This document shows positions 17,496-30,800 of a stretch of 64,000 bases of DNA, piece after piece; the stretch's first letter is position 1, and every line of letters begins with the position of its first letter. A program made the position numbers and the translations under genes. The notes under the pieces were generated by a model that was not told the DNA's origin, did no database searches, and worked only from the letters and a program-made list of their open reading frames with translations. This stretch comes from Aureococcus anophagefferens (Eukaryota > Sar > Pelagophyceae > Pelagomonadales > Pelagomonadaceae): NCBI RefSeq assembly GCF_000186865.1, contig NW_008705587.1, positions 271,304 to 335,303 of the forward strand, given 5' to 3'.

Positions 17496-18788
17496 ATGGA
17501 GCCGCCCAGCTGCGCCTGCGCCTGCGGGAGCGCGGGCGGCGCCGGCTCCCCGCCGCCCGACGGCAGCGCCCTCGAAGGGGCCGCCATCCTCACGACCCTC
17601 GGCGACGCGTGCGAGGCCGGGCCCGAGCCCGTGCCCGGCTCCAACCCCCAACACTCCACCACCGCCGCCGCGCCGCCCGCCGAGGACGCCGCGCCGCCCG
17701 TCGAGGACGACGACGACCTGCCGGACGAGCTGTTCTGCCCCATCACCTACACGATGATGCGCGACCCCGTGCGCGCGAGCGACGGCCACGTCTACGAGCG
17801 CCTCGCGATTACGCGCTGGTTCGCGCAGCGGCTGACGTCGCCGATGACGGGCGCGGCGCTCGCGGACGGGGCCCTGGAGCCCCAGGACGCGCTGCGGGAG
17901 CGCATCTACGACTGGGCCGTGGCGCGCCGCGGGAGCCCCGCGAGCCGCGACTACTTCTCGTGCGCGTACTGCGGCGACGAGCGGTGCCTCGACCGCGACG
18001 GCTGCCGCGAGGCCTTCGAGCGCCAGGTGCGCACGGACGCGGCCTACGGCGCCGCGGCCCGGCGGCGGCGCTGGATCGAGGGCAACGTGCTCCCCGGCGC
18101 GGAGCGCGCGCTCCGGTCCGGCCCCGCGGGAGCGGGCGCGTTGATGCTCGGCGCGTTCGCCGTCGGCGCCGTCGGCGCGGTCCTCGGGGGCGCGGCGAGC
18201 TCGCTGGCCGAGGTCGCGACGGGCGGCGCCGAGGTCGCCGCGGGCGTCGCCGACGCCCTCTCCGGCGCCGCGGCGCCCGCGTGGGACGCGCTCGGCGGCT
18301 GCTCCGCGCCGCAGGTCGCGCCGCCGCCGCCGGCCGCGCCGCTCGCGCCGGCGAGTGCGTCGGCGGCGGCCGTCGCCGGCCCGCCGCCGCCGCGGGGCCT
18401 GCCGCCGCCGCCGCCGCCGCGCGCGGGCGACGCCGCGGACCGCGCGGCGCCGCCGCCGGCCGCGCCGCCGCTACCGACGCCCGCGTTCTCGCGGCGCCCG
18501 CGCGGCGACGCGCGCGCGTCGTGCTCGCGCGGCTGCATCAAGATCGCGTCGGGCGCCGTGCTCGTGCCCGTGGCGACCGTGACCGTCGCGGCCGTCTTCG
18601 CCGTGGGCGCGGCCTGCGGCTCCGTGACGCTCGCCGCGGGCATCGTCAAGGAGCTCGTCGGCGGCGGCGTCGACGCCGCGAGCATGACCTACGCCGCCAT
18701 CGGCGACGCCATCAGCTCCGACGTCGTCGAGCTCCACGTCGCGGACGACGCCGCGCGCGCGCTGCCACCGCCCGACGCCGCCGCCTGA
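17496..18788 (+). CDS. U-box E3 ubiquitin ligase-like protein with hydrophobic C-terminal region
   Basis: 430 residues from the ATG at 17496. Residues about 75-150 form a U-box: LPDELFCPITYTMMRDPVRA, SDGHVYERLAITRWFAQRL, SPMTGAALADGALEPQDALR. This is the RING-like fold without zinc ligands that recruits ubiquitin E2 enzymes. A Cys/His patch follows (FSCAYCGDERCLDRDGC). The C-terminal half alternates Ala/Gly-rich membrane-like stretches (GALMLGAFAVGAVGAVLGG; ASGAVLVPVATVTVAAVFAV) with Pro-rich loops, so it is probably membrane-anchored. It converges on the giant gene, 58 bp apart. Confidence 0.8.
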   Translation: MEPPSCACACGSAGGAGSPPPDGSALEGAAILTTLGDACEAGPEPVPGSNPQHSTTAAAPPAEDAAPPVEDDDDLPDELFCPITYTMMRDPVRASDGHVYERLAITRWFAQRLTSPMTGAALADGALEPQDALRERIYDWAVARRGSPASRDYFSCAYCGDERCLDRDGCREAFERQVRTDAAYGAAARRRRWIEGNVLPGAERALRSGPAGAGALMLGAFAVGAVGAVLGGAASSLAEVATGGAEVAAGVADALSGAAAPAWDALGGCSAPQVAPPPPAAPLAPASASAAAVAGPPPPRGLPPPPPPRAGDAADRAAPPPAAPPLPTPAFSRRPRGDARASCSRGCIKIASGAVLVPVATVTVAAVFAVGAACGSVTLAAGIVKELVGGGVDAASMTYAAIGDAISSDVVELHVADDAARALPPPDAAA

Positions 18789-18846
18789 GCCCCGCCCTCC
18801 TCCGTCGTCTTCTTTTTGCGCCCCCTACTCTGATTATGCCTCACCG

Positions 18847-21800
18847 TTAGATTTCCGCGGCCGCGACGACGTCGCCGCCGTCGTCGGGCACGTCCTGGGC
18901 GTCGCCGCCGGGCGCGGGCGCCCCCGCGTCGTCGCGCGGCGCGACCTCGCGCGGCGCGGCGAAGAGGTCCGCGCCCGCCTCCTCCGGCGGCCCGATTTCG
19001 AGGCGCGGCAGCGGCGCGACCGTTTCCTCCTTGTCGAGCGCGGCGTCCGGCGTCGGCGTCGTCGTGCAGAGGATCCGCTCGTCGACCCAGCGGATGAGGT
19101 TGAACGCGAAGAAGACGGAGAGCAGCACGGCCAGGAGCGCGATGGACACGACGGCGGCGCCGCTGCCCTGGCGGCGGCCGCCGACGGAGTCGAACTCGAT
19201 GAAGCCGCGCAGCAGCTTCGACGTCAGGTACGGCAACAGGTCGCAGACCTCCGCGAAGACGACGTCCTGCATGAACTCGGGGATCAGCAGGAACGTGCCC
19301 GCGGTGACGACGAAGATGGAGTAGCGCGCCTTGACGAAGCGCTCCAGCACGGGCCCGTGCGCCTCCAGGTCGTCGAGCACGGTCTCGCGGTCGTAGAACC
19401 GCGTCGCGAGGTGCTTCGACCGCGCGAGGTCCGGCCGCGCGGCCAGCACCCGCGCGACGGGGCTGTCCAAGAACCGCTCGGAGAACGGGAAGCGCCGCAT
19501 CTTCCGCATCTCCGCGGACCGCATGCGGTGCTGCAGGAACATGGGCAGCACCACGAAGGTCAGCAGCACGCGCAGCGTCTCCAGCACCGCGTACTCGAAC
19601 CAGACGCAGAAGAGCGCGTCCTCGATCCACACGAGCGTCAGCCGCCGGCCCCAGGCCGTCGCTCGCTGCAGCAAATACGCGAAGCTCAGCGCGTAGGCGC
19701 CGAGCGCGCCGAGCCACGACAGGACGAACGCGCGCCGCGGCACGGGCTTGCGCCGCTGCGCGGCGGTCTCGGACGCGGACCCGCCGACGTCCGCGCCGAC
19801 CTGGTAGTAGCCCCGCAGGTAGATGCGCCACTCGCGGCGCGTGAGCCACTCCGTGCGCGCGTAGGCGACGACGCGCGCGACCTTGCGCTCGTACGCGTGG
19901 CTCACGCCCTCGATGCGGTCCACGGCCGCGACCCAGCGCCGCGCGACGCGCTCGTGGCGCTTGAGCACGGCCGCCACGTTCTCCTCGAAGGCGTCCCGGT
20001 CCTCGCTGAAGCCCCACTTCTCCAGGAGCTTGGCCTCCATGTCCGCGAGGCGCCGCCGCGCGTGGCCCATGCCCCGGGCCTTGGCGAAGCGCGACGCCTC
20101 GCGCAGCTCGTCTCGGCGCCGCAGCACGCAGGCCGCCGCCTGGGCCGCGTCGAGGAGCTGGATCGACTCGTCGTCGGAGCTGTCGCCGTCCGAGTCGCCG
20201 CCGCCGTCGTCGAGGAGCGACGGGTCGGGCAGCGACACGTCGCTCGTCCGCCGCGACCGCGAGCTGCTCTTGTGCGTCAGCGTGTGGTAGAGCTCGGACG
20301 CGCGCTTCGCCTTGGAGCGGGCCGGGCTCCTGCGGCCTCGCGTCGACGACGCGGGCGACGACGGCGACGACGGCGACGCGGGCGGCGAGTACCGCGCGCC
20401 GTCGAGGTCGAGCTTGAGCATCGCGGCGGAGCCGCCGCCGGGCGAGTCGCCGGGCCGCCGCACGACGCGGATCGCGACCGCGGGGCTCTCCGGGGACCCC
20501 GGCGGCGGCGGCGGCGGCGAGGCGGCGGGCGCGGCGGCGGGCGCCTCGGCGGGCGCGGCCGCGGCCGCGGACGGCGCGCGCCGCACGACGCGGAGCGCGA
20601 CCGCGGGCGCGGGCGGCGGCGCGTCCGCGAGCGCGTCCGAGAGCGCGGCGAACGCCGGGGCCGCCGGGGCCGCCACGGGTGCCTCGGGCGCGGGCGGGGC
20701 CGCCGCGGGCGCGGGCGCCGGGGCCTCGGCCTCGGCGAAGTCGATGACGACGTTCGCGCCGTCCGCGTGGACGTCCCAGGGCTCGTCGTCGAAGAGGAGG
20801 TGGTCGCCGTCGCCGTCCGCCGCCGCGGGGCGGCCCGCCTCGGTCTCGCGCCAGTCCGCGACGGGCGGCGCGCCGCTGCCGGCGTCGCGGACGCGCTCTC
20901 CGCCCCACGGCTCGAGGTCGCGCCAGCGGCAGAGCACCTCGGAGCTCACGTCGTCGACGTACTTGCGCACGGGCTCGAAGAGCATGAGGCAGGCCGTGAC
21001 GACGATGATGTGGTTCAGCGTGAACTGGCCGTCGGGCTCGCGCGCGTAGCACTCGCCCGAGCCCTCGTCCCAGCCGCAGGCCCGCGACGCGTCCAGGTTG
21101 TACTCGAGGGCCTCGCAGGGCTCCCGCGCCTCCTGGTTGCTGCAGCCCGGGTCCGGCGAGGAGATGACGAGGGCGAAGGCCAGCTCCGCGAGGAGCACGT
21201 GCGTCAGAAAGCCGATGACGAACCAGCGGACGACGCGCGGCTTCAGCGGGTCGTAGCGCATCGGGATGGACAACAGCACGTGCTCGTGGCAGAGCGCCTT
21301 TCAGATCGTCCGCAGGGACCCGTCGTAGGACCCCAGGGTCTCCTCGGCGAAGGCCTCGATTCTCGTTTCGTCGAACGTGGGCGCGAGCGTCCGCCTGCGT
21401 GGAATTCAAATCTTCAACCCGACTTCAATGTGCGCACATGCGACAGTTTCGACGCAAGCTCTTCGGCTGTGCTTCGAGAACTCGACGAGAGCAATCGATT
21501 CGTCCAAAAATCAGCCGAATCGACGTCGATTCGACCGAGCGAGAGACTTCTGAAGTTTGGTGGGGCCCCCCCGAACCAGTGGTTGAATTCCACACAGGCG
21601 TCCGCCGCGACAGGCGGTACATGGCCTTGCGCGCCGCGGCCTCGCGGCGCTTCGCCGACCGCACGTCCATGACCGCGCCCGACAACGCGAGGAGCGCCGC
21701 GCCGCCGAGGAGCACGGAGAGGCAGACGAACATGTAGAGCGACCGCGCGAAGTTGATCTCGCCTAAGAACTCGTTCGCGTAGGCCTCCGCCAGCGTGTAG

Positions 21801-24800
21801 CGCTCGACGGCGCCGTAGTCGTCGCCGTCCGCCGTGACGTTGCAGGCGCAGGTCACGGCGCCGGACGCGTCTTCGACGACCGCGCAGCTCGCGTCGTCCC
21901 AGGCGCCCGCGCCGTCGTCCCAGACGCCGCAGCCCGCGCCGTCGTATTCGGCGCAGTCGACGTCGTAGTCCACGCGGTCGCCGTCGCAGGCGAAGGCGAA
22001 GACCTCGCCGTCGTCGCAGGCGCCGCTCACGTTGCCGTAGAAGCCCCAGGGGCAGCTCAGCCGGAGCGTCGCGTTCGCGCCGGCCTCCAGGCGGCGGCGC
22101 TCCGGCCGCGCGTCGACGGGGATGGACAGCGTCGCGGCGGCGGCGCCGTCCGCGGCGTAGCGCACGACGACGTTGCCGCTGCCCGGCGTGTGCGGGTCCG
22201 CCGCGAACTCGGACAGCGCGGCCGCGGCGCCGACGGTCGCGGCCGCGGACGACCGGCCCGCGGTCAGCGCCGCGGCGCCGGACGCGACGCGGTTCGACGA
22301 CTTGTAGGCGGACGCGTTCGTGCCCACGGCGTCCTCGTCCGCGACGAGCGTCGCCGTCTGCGCCGCGGCGAGCGCGTCGACGGCGGCCATGAGCACGGTC
22401 GCGTCCGACGCGTTGCCGCGGGCGAAGAGCGCGGAGCCCAGGAGCGCGGAGAAGATGGCCGCGGTCGCCTCCGGCGACGCCGTGACGCCCCCGCCCAGGC
22501 CCCCGGCCTCCAACGCGTCGGCGAGGCCCGCGACGAGGCCCAGGGCCGTCCGCGCGGACGCCTCGCCCAACACTCTCGGCGCGGCGTTGACGGGCGCCGC
22601 CAGCGCCACGAGCGCCTGCTCCACGAGCCCCCGGTCGCCCGCGTCCACGTAGTCGCCCGTCGCCCGCGCCATGGCGTCGACCAGATCGCCGAGCACGGCG
22701 CTGTCGTTCGCCGCGGCGCCCGCGGCCGCGGCGACAGCCATGCAGACGCCGTCGAGCGAGTCGAACGCGAACGCGTCGCCCAGCGCCGCCGCCGTCGCGT
22801 TCGCGAGCGCCGCGCCGGCGAGGGCCGTCGCCTCGACAAAAACGGGCGCCTCGGCCGTCGCGACGGCGCCGAGCGCGTCGCGCGCGTCGCCGTAGACGGC
22901 CGCGGCGCCCGCGGGGAGCAGCGCGCCCGCGAGCGCCGGCTCGAGCGCGTACGCGCTCAACAAGTCGTCGGCGGCGCGGAAGCGGTAGCGCAGCGGCGGC
23001 GCGTCGGCGACCCAGAGGCTCGCCGTGAGCTCGAAGAGCGTCGTGAGCGCGACGCCCGCCGCCGGCGCGACGTTTAGGACGCCCGCGCGCGGCGGGGTCG
23101 CGACGGCCACCACAACCTCCGCGGCGCCGACGGCGGCCGCGTCGTCGGCGAAGGCGGCCTCGAGGCGGAAGGCGTAGGTCGCGCCGGCGACGAGGGCGTG
23201 CGGGGGCAGCACGAGGTCGTGCGCCGCCGCGTCCGCGCCGGCCGCCCACGCCGCGGCGAGCCGCGTCCGCGCGGCGTCGCCGAGGGCCGCGCCGCCGGCG
23301 AGGGCGCCCGCGACGAGGGACCAGGTCGCGTTGACGACGCGGCCCCGGCGGAGCCCGCCCTCGTCGGCGACGGCGCCCCGGAGCGTGAGCTTGAGCGCCG
23401 CGTTGGCCACGGCGTCCGCGGAGACCGCGACGGCCGGCGGGTCCGACGCGAGGACGTCGTAGGCGACGACGGCCGCGTCGGAGCGGTTGTCCCCCGCGGA
23501 CGTCACCGTGACCTCGAGGACGAGGGCGCCGACGGTGAGGGCCGCCGCGTCGACGACGAGCCGCGCGCCGGCCGCGTCCGCGTTGGACATCGCGCGGTCG
23601 CACGCGCCCGCCGCGGACGCGTTCGCGTCGCAGGACCAGGCGTAGGCGAGGACCGCGTCCGGGTCCGACTCGTCGTAGCTCGCCGAGGCGTCGGCGACCA
23701 AGGTCGACGCCTGGGGCACGGTCCGGTGGCCGCCCGCGACCGCGGCGACGACGGCGCCGACGGCCGGCGACAGCGTCGCGCGCGCGGTGCTGTTGTAGCC
23801 GTTGACCGCGTCGAAGACCGCGACGACGAGGCCGTAGGTCGACCCCGCGGTCAGCGCGTAGGGCGCGAGCTTGAAGTAGCGCTCGTTCTTCGCCGCGGAC
23901 GCGAGCCCCGTGTCGTCGCCGTTCGCGTCGAAGAGCGCCCACGCGTAGGACACGCCGCGGTCCGCGCTGGACCGCCCGTCGCAGGTCGTCGCGTAGCCGA
24001 TGGCCTCGACGTTGGCCTCGGCGCCGGGCGCCACGGCCTGGGACGACCCGCCGACGACGACGACCGTCGGCACCGCGGCGATCGTGAGCGCCGTCGAGTG
24101 GACGTCGGAGACCGCGGAGCCCCCGAGGAAGTTCGTCAGCGCCACGGACACGTCGACGCGCCCGAAGCCCGCGGCGTGGACGGCCTCGAGCGCCGCGCTC
24201 GACAGCTCGAGGCGGCCCCCCGCGGCCGCCGCGGCCGCGCTGTCGAGCGCGGCCCGCGCGGCGGCCGCCGCCGCGGCAGAACCGGCGCGGCGCCGCGCGG
24301 CGCCGGACGCGTTCCAGGCGTAGGCCAAGGGCCGGCCGCCGCCGCCCGTCGACTGCTCCGCGTCGATGACGAGGCCCGCGGCCTCGCAGACCGCGGCGAC
24401 GTCGGGGCCCTGGAGCACGGCCTCGGGCACGAGCGGCGTCTCCGGCGCGGCGACGGCCGCGGACGACGCGTTCGCCGTCGCGTAGCAGTCGCAGCGGGCG
24501 CCGGCCTCGCAGGCCGGGGCCAGGAGGCCGCCCCTGACCGTGAGCTCGTCGCCGGGGAGGAGCGCCGCGCCGCTCACGAGCGCGTCGACGCGCGCGGCGT
24601 CGATCCACTCGCAGACGGACGCGTTCGCGCCCGGGAACTCGAGGAGCTCGTCGCAGGGGAACGCGACGCCCGCCGCGGCGCCGCCGCGGTCGCTCGGCGC
24701 GTCGAGGCGCACGGCGACCTCCGCGCCCGTGTCCGTGAACGTCGCGGACTCGAGCGTCGGCGGCGCGGGGACGCCGTCGACCTCGTCGCAGGGCACGGGC

Positions 24801-27800
24801 GTCGGCGCCGCGCTCGGCGACGACGACGTGGGGACGAGGGTCGGCGCCGGCGAGGGGGCGAGGGGGGCGAGCGTCGGCGACCCGCGCTGCACGGTCGGCC
24901 GCTTGGTCGGCGACGTCGACGGGGACGGCGAGGGGCTTCGGGACGGTTTCGCGGTCGGCGATGACGATGGCGCAGCGCTGGGAGCGGGGCTCGGCGCGGC
25001 CGTCGGCGCGGACGTCGGCGCCGCGCTGGGACCCGAGCTGGGACCCGAGCTTGGCGCCGCACTCGGCGCGGCCGTCGGCGCGGCCGTCGGCGCGGCCGTC
25101 GTCGGCGCGGCCGACGGAGTCGCGCTGGGGCAGCTGGACGGCGCCGCCGACGGCGGGACGGACGTGGTCGGCGGGGCCGTCGGCGCGCGGACGATCGCGC
25201 CGTCGACGATGCAGAACGAGTAGTGCGTCCGGCCGTCGAGGAGAGTGACGATCGCGTCGCCGTCCGCCGTGGACACCTCGATGCTGCGCGAGCCGTCCGC
25301 GGTGTCGTACTCGTAGTTCGCGCTCCAGCAGTTGCTCGTGTCCAGCACGCAGGTGTACTCGACGTCGGCCCGCGCGCCGCTCTCCGACCCGAGGATCGTC
25401 GTGCCGTCCTCGTCGAGGGTGAAGGTCACGGTGACGCCGTCCCAGCTCGCGCCGTCCGGCAAGAAGCGCCGGCGCACGAGGATCGGGTACGACTCGGGAC
25501 ATTCGGGCGACGGGTAGGCGGTGGGCGCGGCGGACGTCGGCGTCGCGGACGGCACGGCCGTCGTGGGATGGAGCGACGGAGAGAACGACGGATTCAGCGA
25601 CGGATTGAAGGACGGATTGAAGGACGGATTGAAGGACGGATTGAAGGACGGATTGAAAGATGGAAACCGCGTGGGCACGGAGGAACCGACGGCGTAGCTG
25701 TAGTCCCCGGTCTGGTAGCCGTAATCGACGTCGTTGCCGTACACGTCCCCTGCCGTCGGTTCCTCCGCGGCGTAGCTGTAGTCCCCGGTCTGGTAGCCGT
25801 AATCGACGTCGTTGCCGTAAACGTCCCCGGACTCCTCGTAGTAGTAGTGGGAGGGATACAGCGTGGGCACGGCCGTCGGTTCGTCGTCGCCGTATGCAAC
25901 CTCGTCGCCGTATGCGTCCCCGTAATACTCGTAACTGTAAAAATTGTCACCGTACGCGCCGGTCTCGTAGCCGTAATCGACTCCGTCATAGCCGTAGCCG
26001 TAGCCGTAGCCGTCATAGCCGTAGCCGCCATAGCCGTAGCCGCCGAGGTTGTAGTAGTGGTCGTAATAGTAGTAGTCGACGGCCTCGACGACGACGACGG
26101 TCGACTCCTCGAGGTCTGTCGTGGCCACCTCGCTGAGCGCGTCCGCCGCGGCGTCGTCGTCGGCGGCGGCTTCCGTGACGGCCACGTCGAGGTCCGAAGG
26201 GGTTATCGCATCGACGCCGCCTTGGACCTCCTCGGCGTCGTCCGAGCTTTCGACGGCGATCTCGAAGCTCGCTTCGACGGACGCGCCGTCCTCGAGCTGA
26301 CGCCGCCCGTAGCCGTAGCCGTAGCCGTAGCCGCCATCGTCGCCGTAGCCGTAGCCGCCATAGCCGTAGGCTGAATAGCCGTAGCCGTAGGCTGAATAGC
26401 CGTAGCCGTAGGCTGAATAGCCGTAGCCGTAGGCTGAATAGCCGTAGCCGTAGCCGTCATCGCCGTAGGCGTACGACGGATTGTTGTCGTCGGTCGAATA
26501 GTCGTCGGTCGAATAGTCATCCGTCGAGTAGTCGTCCGTCGGCGTGGAGACGTCGTCCGTCGAGTAATCATCGCCGGGCGTGTAGTCGTCCGTCGAGACG
26601 TCGTCCGTCGAGTAGTCGTCCGTCGAGACGTCGTCCGTCGAGTAATCATCGCTGGGCGTGTAGTCATCCGTCGAGACGTCGTCCGTCGAGTAGTCATCGC
26701 TGGGCGTGTAGTAGTCGTCCGTCGAGTAGTCGTCGATCGAGTAGTCGTCGCCGCCGTACTGAGCGTCGTCGTAGCCGTAGCCGTCATCGCCGTAGCCGTA
26801 GCCGTCATCGCCGTAGGCGTAGCCTCCGTAGCCATAGCCGTAGCCGTCATCGCCGTAGCCGTAGCCGTCATCGCCGTAGCCGTCGCCGTCGTCGCCGTAG
26901 CCGTAGCCGTCATCGCCGTAGGCGTAGCCTCCGTAGCCGTAGCCGTAGCCGTCATCGCCGTAGCCGTAGCCGTCATCGCCGTAGCCATAGCCGTCATCGC
27001 CGTAGCCGTAGCCGTAGCCGTAGTCGCGGTTCGACGACGAAAAGTCGACGGAGACCGACTCCGTCGAGACGCCGACGATGTTCGCGACCGCCTGCCGGAA
27101 GATGTCCTTGTAGGCCTCCGCGTCCGCGACCGTGAGGCCCGCGAACGTCGCCCCGAAGCCGACGACGTAGCCGCCGGAGGCCGTCGGGCGCGGCGCGAGC
27201 GCCGCCGGCGCGGACGTCGGCTCGACTGCGGACGACGACTCCGGCGTCGGGCCCGCGGTCGGCACGTAGGAAGGGCACGTACTCGGCGCGTTCGACGGCT
27301 CGACGCTCGGGCAGGCGGTCGGCGCGTAGGTCGGCCGCGTGCTCGGCGCGGGCGTCGCGGTCGGCGCGGCCGTCGGCTCGCGGACGATGGCGCCGTCGAT
27401 GATGCAGAACGAGTAGTGCGTGCGCCCGTCGAGGAGGACGACGATCGCGTCCCCGTCCACCGTGGACACCGCGACGCTGCGCGAGCTGTCGTCGGCGTCG
27501 TACTCGTACGTGATGTCCCAGCAGTTGTACGTGTCGAGCACGCACTCGTACTGGACGTCGTCCCGCGCGCCGCTCTCCGCGCCGACGGTCGTCGCGCCGT
27601 CGCCCTCGTCGAGGGTGAAGGTCGCGGTGACGCCGTCCCAGCTCGCGCCGTCCGGCAGGAACCGGCGCCGCAGGAGGAGCGGGTGCGACTCGGGGCAGCT
27701 CTGGTACGGCGCGGCGGTGGGCGCGACGCTCGGCGCGAGCGTCGGCGCGGACGTCGTCGGCGCGAGCGACGGCGCGGGCGTCGGCGCGAGCGCGAGGCTG

Positions 27801-30800
27801 GGCGCGGACGTCGACGGCGCGAGCGACGGCGCGGCGCTCGGCGCCGCCGACGGACTCGTCGTCGTCGGCGCGAGCGACGGCGCCGCGCTCGGCGCCGCCG
27901 ACGGACTCGGCGTCGTCGGCGCGAGCGACGGCGCGGCGTCGTCGGGGCGAGCGACGGCGCCGCGCTCGGCGCCGCCGACGGACTCGTCGTCGTTGGCGCG
28001 AGCGACGGCGCCGCGCTCGGCGCCGCCGACGGACTGATCGGTGCCGGTGTCGGCTCGGGGCTCGGCTCGGGCGTCGGCACGGGGACCGGCTCGGGCGTCG
28101 GTTCGGGCGTCGGTTCGGGCGTCGGTTCGGGCGTCGGACCCGCCGCGGGCTCCGCCGTCGGTGGCGTGGTCGGCCCGTAGGACCTACAAGGACGCGTTTC
28201 TTCTCCGCCGGGTTTCCAGAGACGCGGCGGCGGCGCGGGTTCGAGGTCGTCGGGCACGCCGACGGTTCCGGCGTCGGGGGCGCGCTCGGCGGCGCGCTCG
28301 GCGCGGACGTCGTCGGTTGCGGCGTCGGCCGCGGCGTCGGCCGCGGCGTCGGTACGGGCGTCGGCCCCGGCGTCGGTACGGGCGTCGGCCCCGGCGTCGG
28401 TACGGGCGTCGGCTCCGGGCGTCGGTACGGGCGCCGGCAGGAGGCTCGGCGCGAGGCTCGGGACGACCGTCGTCGGCGGCCACGTCATGGTCGGCGCGCC
28501 CGTCACGGCGTCGTAGAGGTCCAGGACCTCGCCCGCGCCCAGGACGACCCGGTAGACGTAGACCTCGTCGACGGAGCCCGTCAGCGCGTACTGGCCGTCC
28601 TTGATGTCGCGGTTGCCGACGGCGAAGTCGTAGTCCGCGCTCGTGTCGAGCGCGGCGGTCACGGTCTCGGCGATGAGCCCGTCGTAGTAGATGGACCACG
28701 CGGCGCCGTCGTAGGCGAGGCAGTAGTGGTGCCAGCTGCCGTCGTCCATGCCGGCGAGCTCGACCTGGTAGTCGTAGGCGCCGCCGAAGCCCTGGAAGCG
28801 GATCTCGCCCGGCGACGTCGGCGCCATGAGGCCGAACTCGCGGCCGTCGGCGCCGCCGCCGTAGGAGAAGAGCGCGCCCTCGTCGAAGGCGTCGATGGCC
28901 GCCCAGCAGCACACCGTGCGCTCGCTGGCCCCCAGGATGTGCGCCGTGACGTCGGGAGGGAACGACACGTAGCGGTTGCCGCCGTCGAAGTACAGCGCGT
29001 CGCCGCCGTAGGGGCCCGCCGTCGCCGTCGCGCCGGTGATGGACCCGTCCATCGTGCCCGCGCCGTCGCCGTCGAAGTCGTCCTTGGCGCTGTCGCCGTC
29101 GAAGGAGTAGTAGGCGACGAGCGGCGGCGGCGCCGTCGGCGCGCGCGTCGGCGCGGGCGACGGCGCGGCGGACGGCGCGACGAGCGCCTGGTAGAGCACG
29201 GCGACCTCCGCCGCGTCGAGGACGCTCGCGTAGACGTAGAGCTCGTCGAGGGCGCCCGTGAAGTGGTTGTTGAGGAAGATGTCCGCGCCGAGGCGGAGGT
29301 GGTAAGCCTCCTCCGTGTCGAGGAACACGTCCACGGCGGCCTCGGCGAGGCCGTCGAAGGAGAGCGTGACCGTCGTCCCGCCGAAGCTCACGCAGTAGTG
29401 GTGCCAGTCGGCCCAGTCGATGGCCGCGCCGTCGCCCTCGATGTCGACGGTCGTCTCGTAGACGCCCTGGAGCGCGAGCGTCACGTTGCCCTCCTCGGAG
29501 CCCGGCGCCGTCTTGAGGCCGAAGGACGCCCCGTCGTGGCCGGTGCCGCCGTACTCGAAGAGGTAGCCGCCGTCCCAGGCGTCGACGCGCGCCCAGAGGC
29601 AGATCGTGCGCTCGTGGGTCCCCGCGAGCGACGTTTGCGTGAGCCAGTTCGCGGACGTGAGCGCCTGGGGGAACTCGAGGACGACGGCGCCGTCGAAGGC
29701 GACGGCGTCCGTGCCGTCGCGGCCGGCGACGGCCTCGAGCTTCGTCTCGATGCCGGCCTTCCACGACGTCCCGTTGTAGCGGCCGAGCGCGTCCGTCGCG
29801 TTCCCGTCGTCGAAGGTGTAGTACGCGCGGAGCGTCGACTCGAAGAAGTAGGTCGTCGGCGCCGGCGTGGCCGTCGGCGGGAGGCTCGCGGACGGCGACG
29901 CGCTGGGCGCGAGCGTCGAGCAGGCGTTCTCGTACCACGCGACCGTGTCGTCGTTGCTCGACGCCGAGAGCGCGTCGACGTCGCCGTCGCCGTCAACTTC
30001 GATCGCGTAGACGGCCTGGGCGGCCTCCGCCGTGGCGGTGATGATGGTCTCCGTGAAGGACTGCGACCCGTCGTTCTCGTACCACGCGACCGTGTGGTCG
30101 CCGTAGGACGCCGCCAGGACGTCGACGTCGCCGTCGCCGTCGACGTCGACGGCGGAGACGGCGTAGGCGTTGTTGACGTACTTGACGAGCCGCTGGGTGA
30201 AGACGTAGTGACCCCCGTCGTTCTCGTACCAGGCCAGCAGATTGCCCGTATCGGCCGCGACGGCGACGTCGACGTCGCCGTCCCCGTCGACGTCCGCGGG
30301 GCTTAGCGACATGGCGCCGACCGCGGGGGACGCGACGGTGAGCCCCGAGAACGACTGCGACCCGTCGTTCTCGTACCAGGCGACGTAGTTGCCGTCGTAG
30401 GCGGCCGCGAGAGCGTCGACGTCGCCGTCGCCGTCGACGTCGGTCGCGTAGACGCATCGAGCGCCGTTCGCCGAGTCTGAGATGACGCGTTCCGCGAAGG
30501 ATTGGGAGCCGTCGTTCTCGAACCAGGCCACCGTGTCGTCGGAGGAGGACGCCGACAGGACGTCCACGTCGCCGTCGTCGTCGACGTCGGCGGCGAAGAC
30601 GGACAGGGCGCCGTCGGCGAGCGTCGTCAGGACGTGCTCCGTGAAGGACCTGTGGATCGGGAGTGATGGAGGAACAAAAATGCGAAGGCTCTGGTACCAG
30701 ACTGGGCCCCGTCGTTCTCGTAGCACGCGATCGTGTCGTCTTGGTAGGACGCCGAAAGGACGTCGACGTCGCCGTCGCCGTCGCCGTCGATCGCGTAGAC

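Noticed and set aside
21301..21303. TGA as selenocysteine in the giant protein
   Set aside because: No SECIS-like ATGA/GA stem in the short region after the stop at 18847, and the position is no known redox site.
19357..21672. A 771-codon plus-strand ORF opposite the giant gene
   Set aside because: Arg/Ala/His-rich shadow of the minus-strand coding sequence, crosses an introner, no domain.
23198..24964. Long plus-strand ORF (588 codons)
   Set aside because: Antisense shadow of the REJ region; extreme Arg/Gly/Val content.
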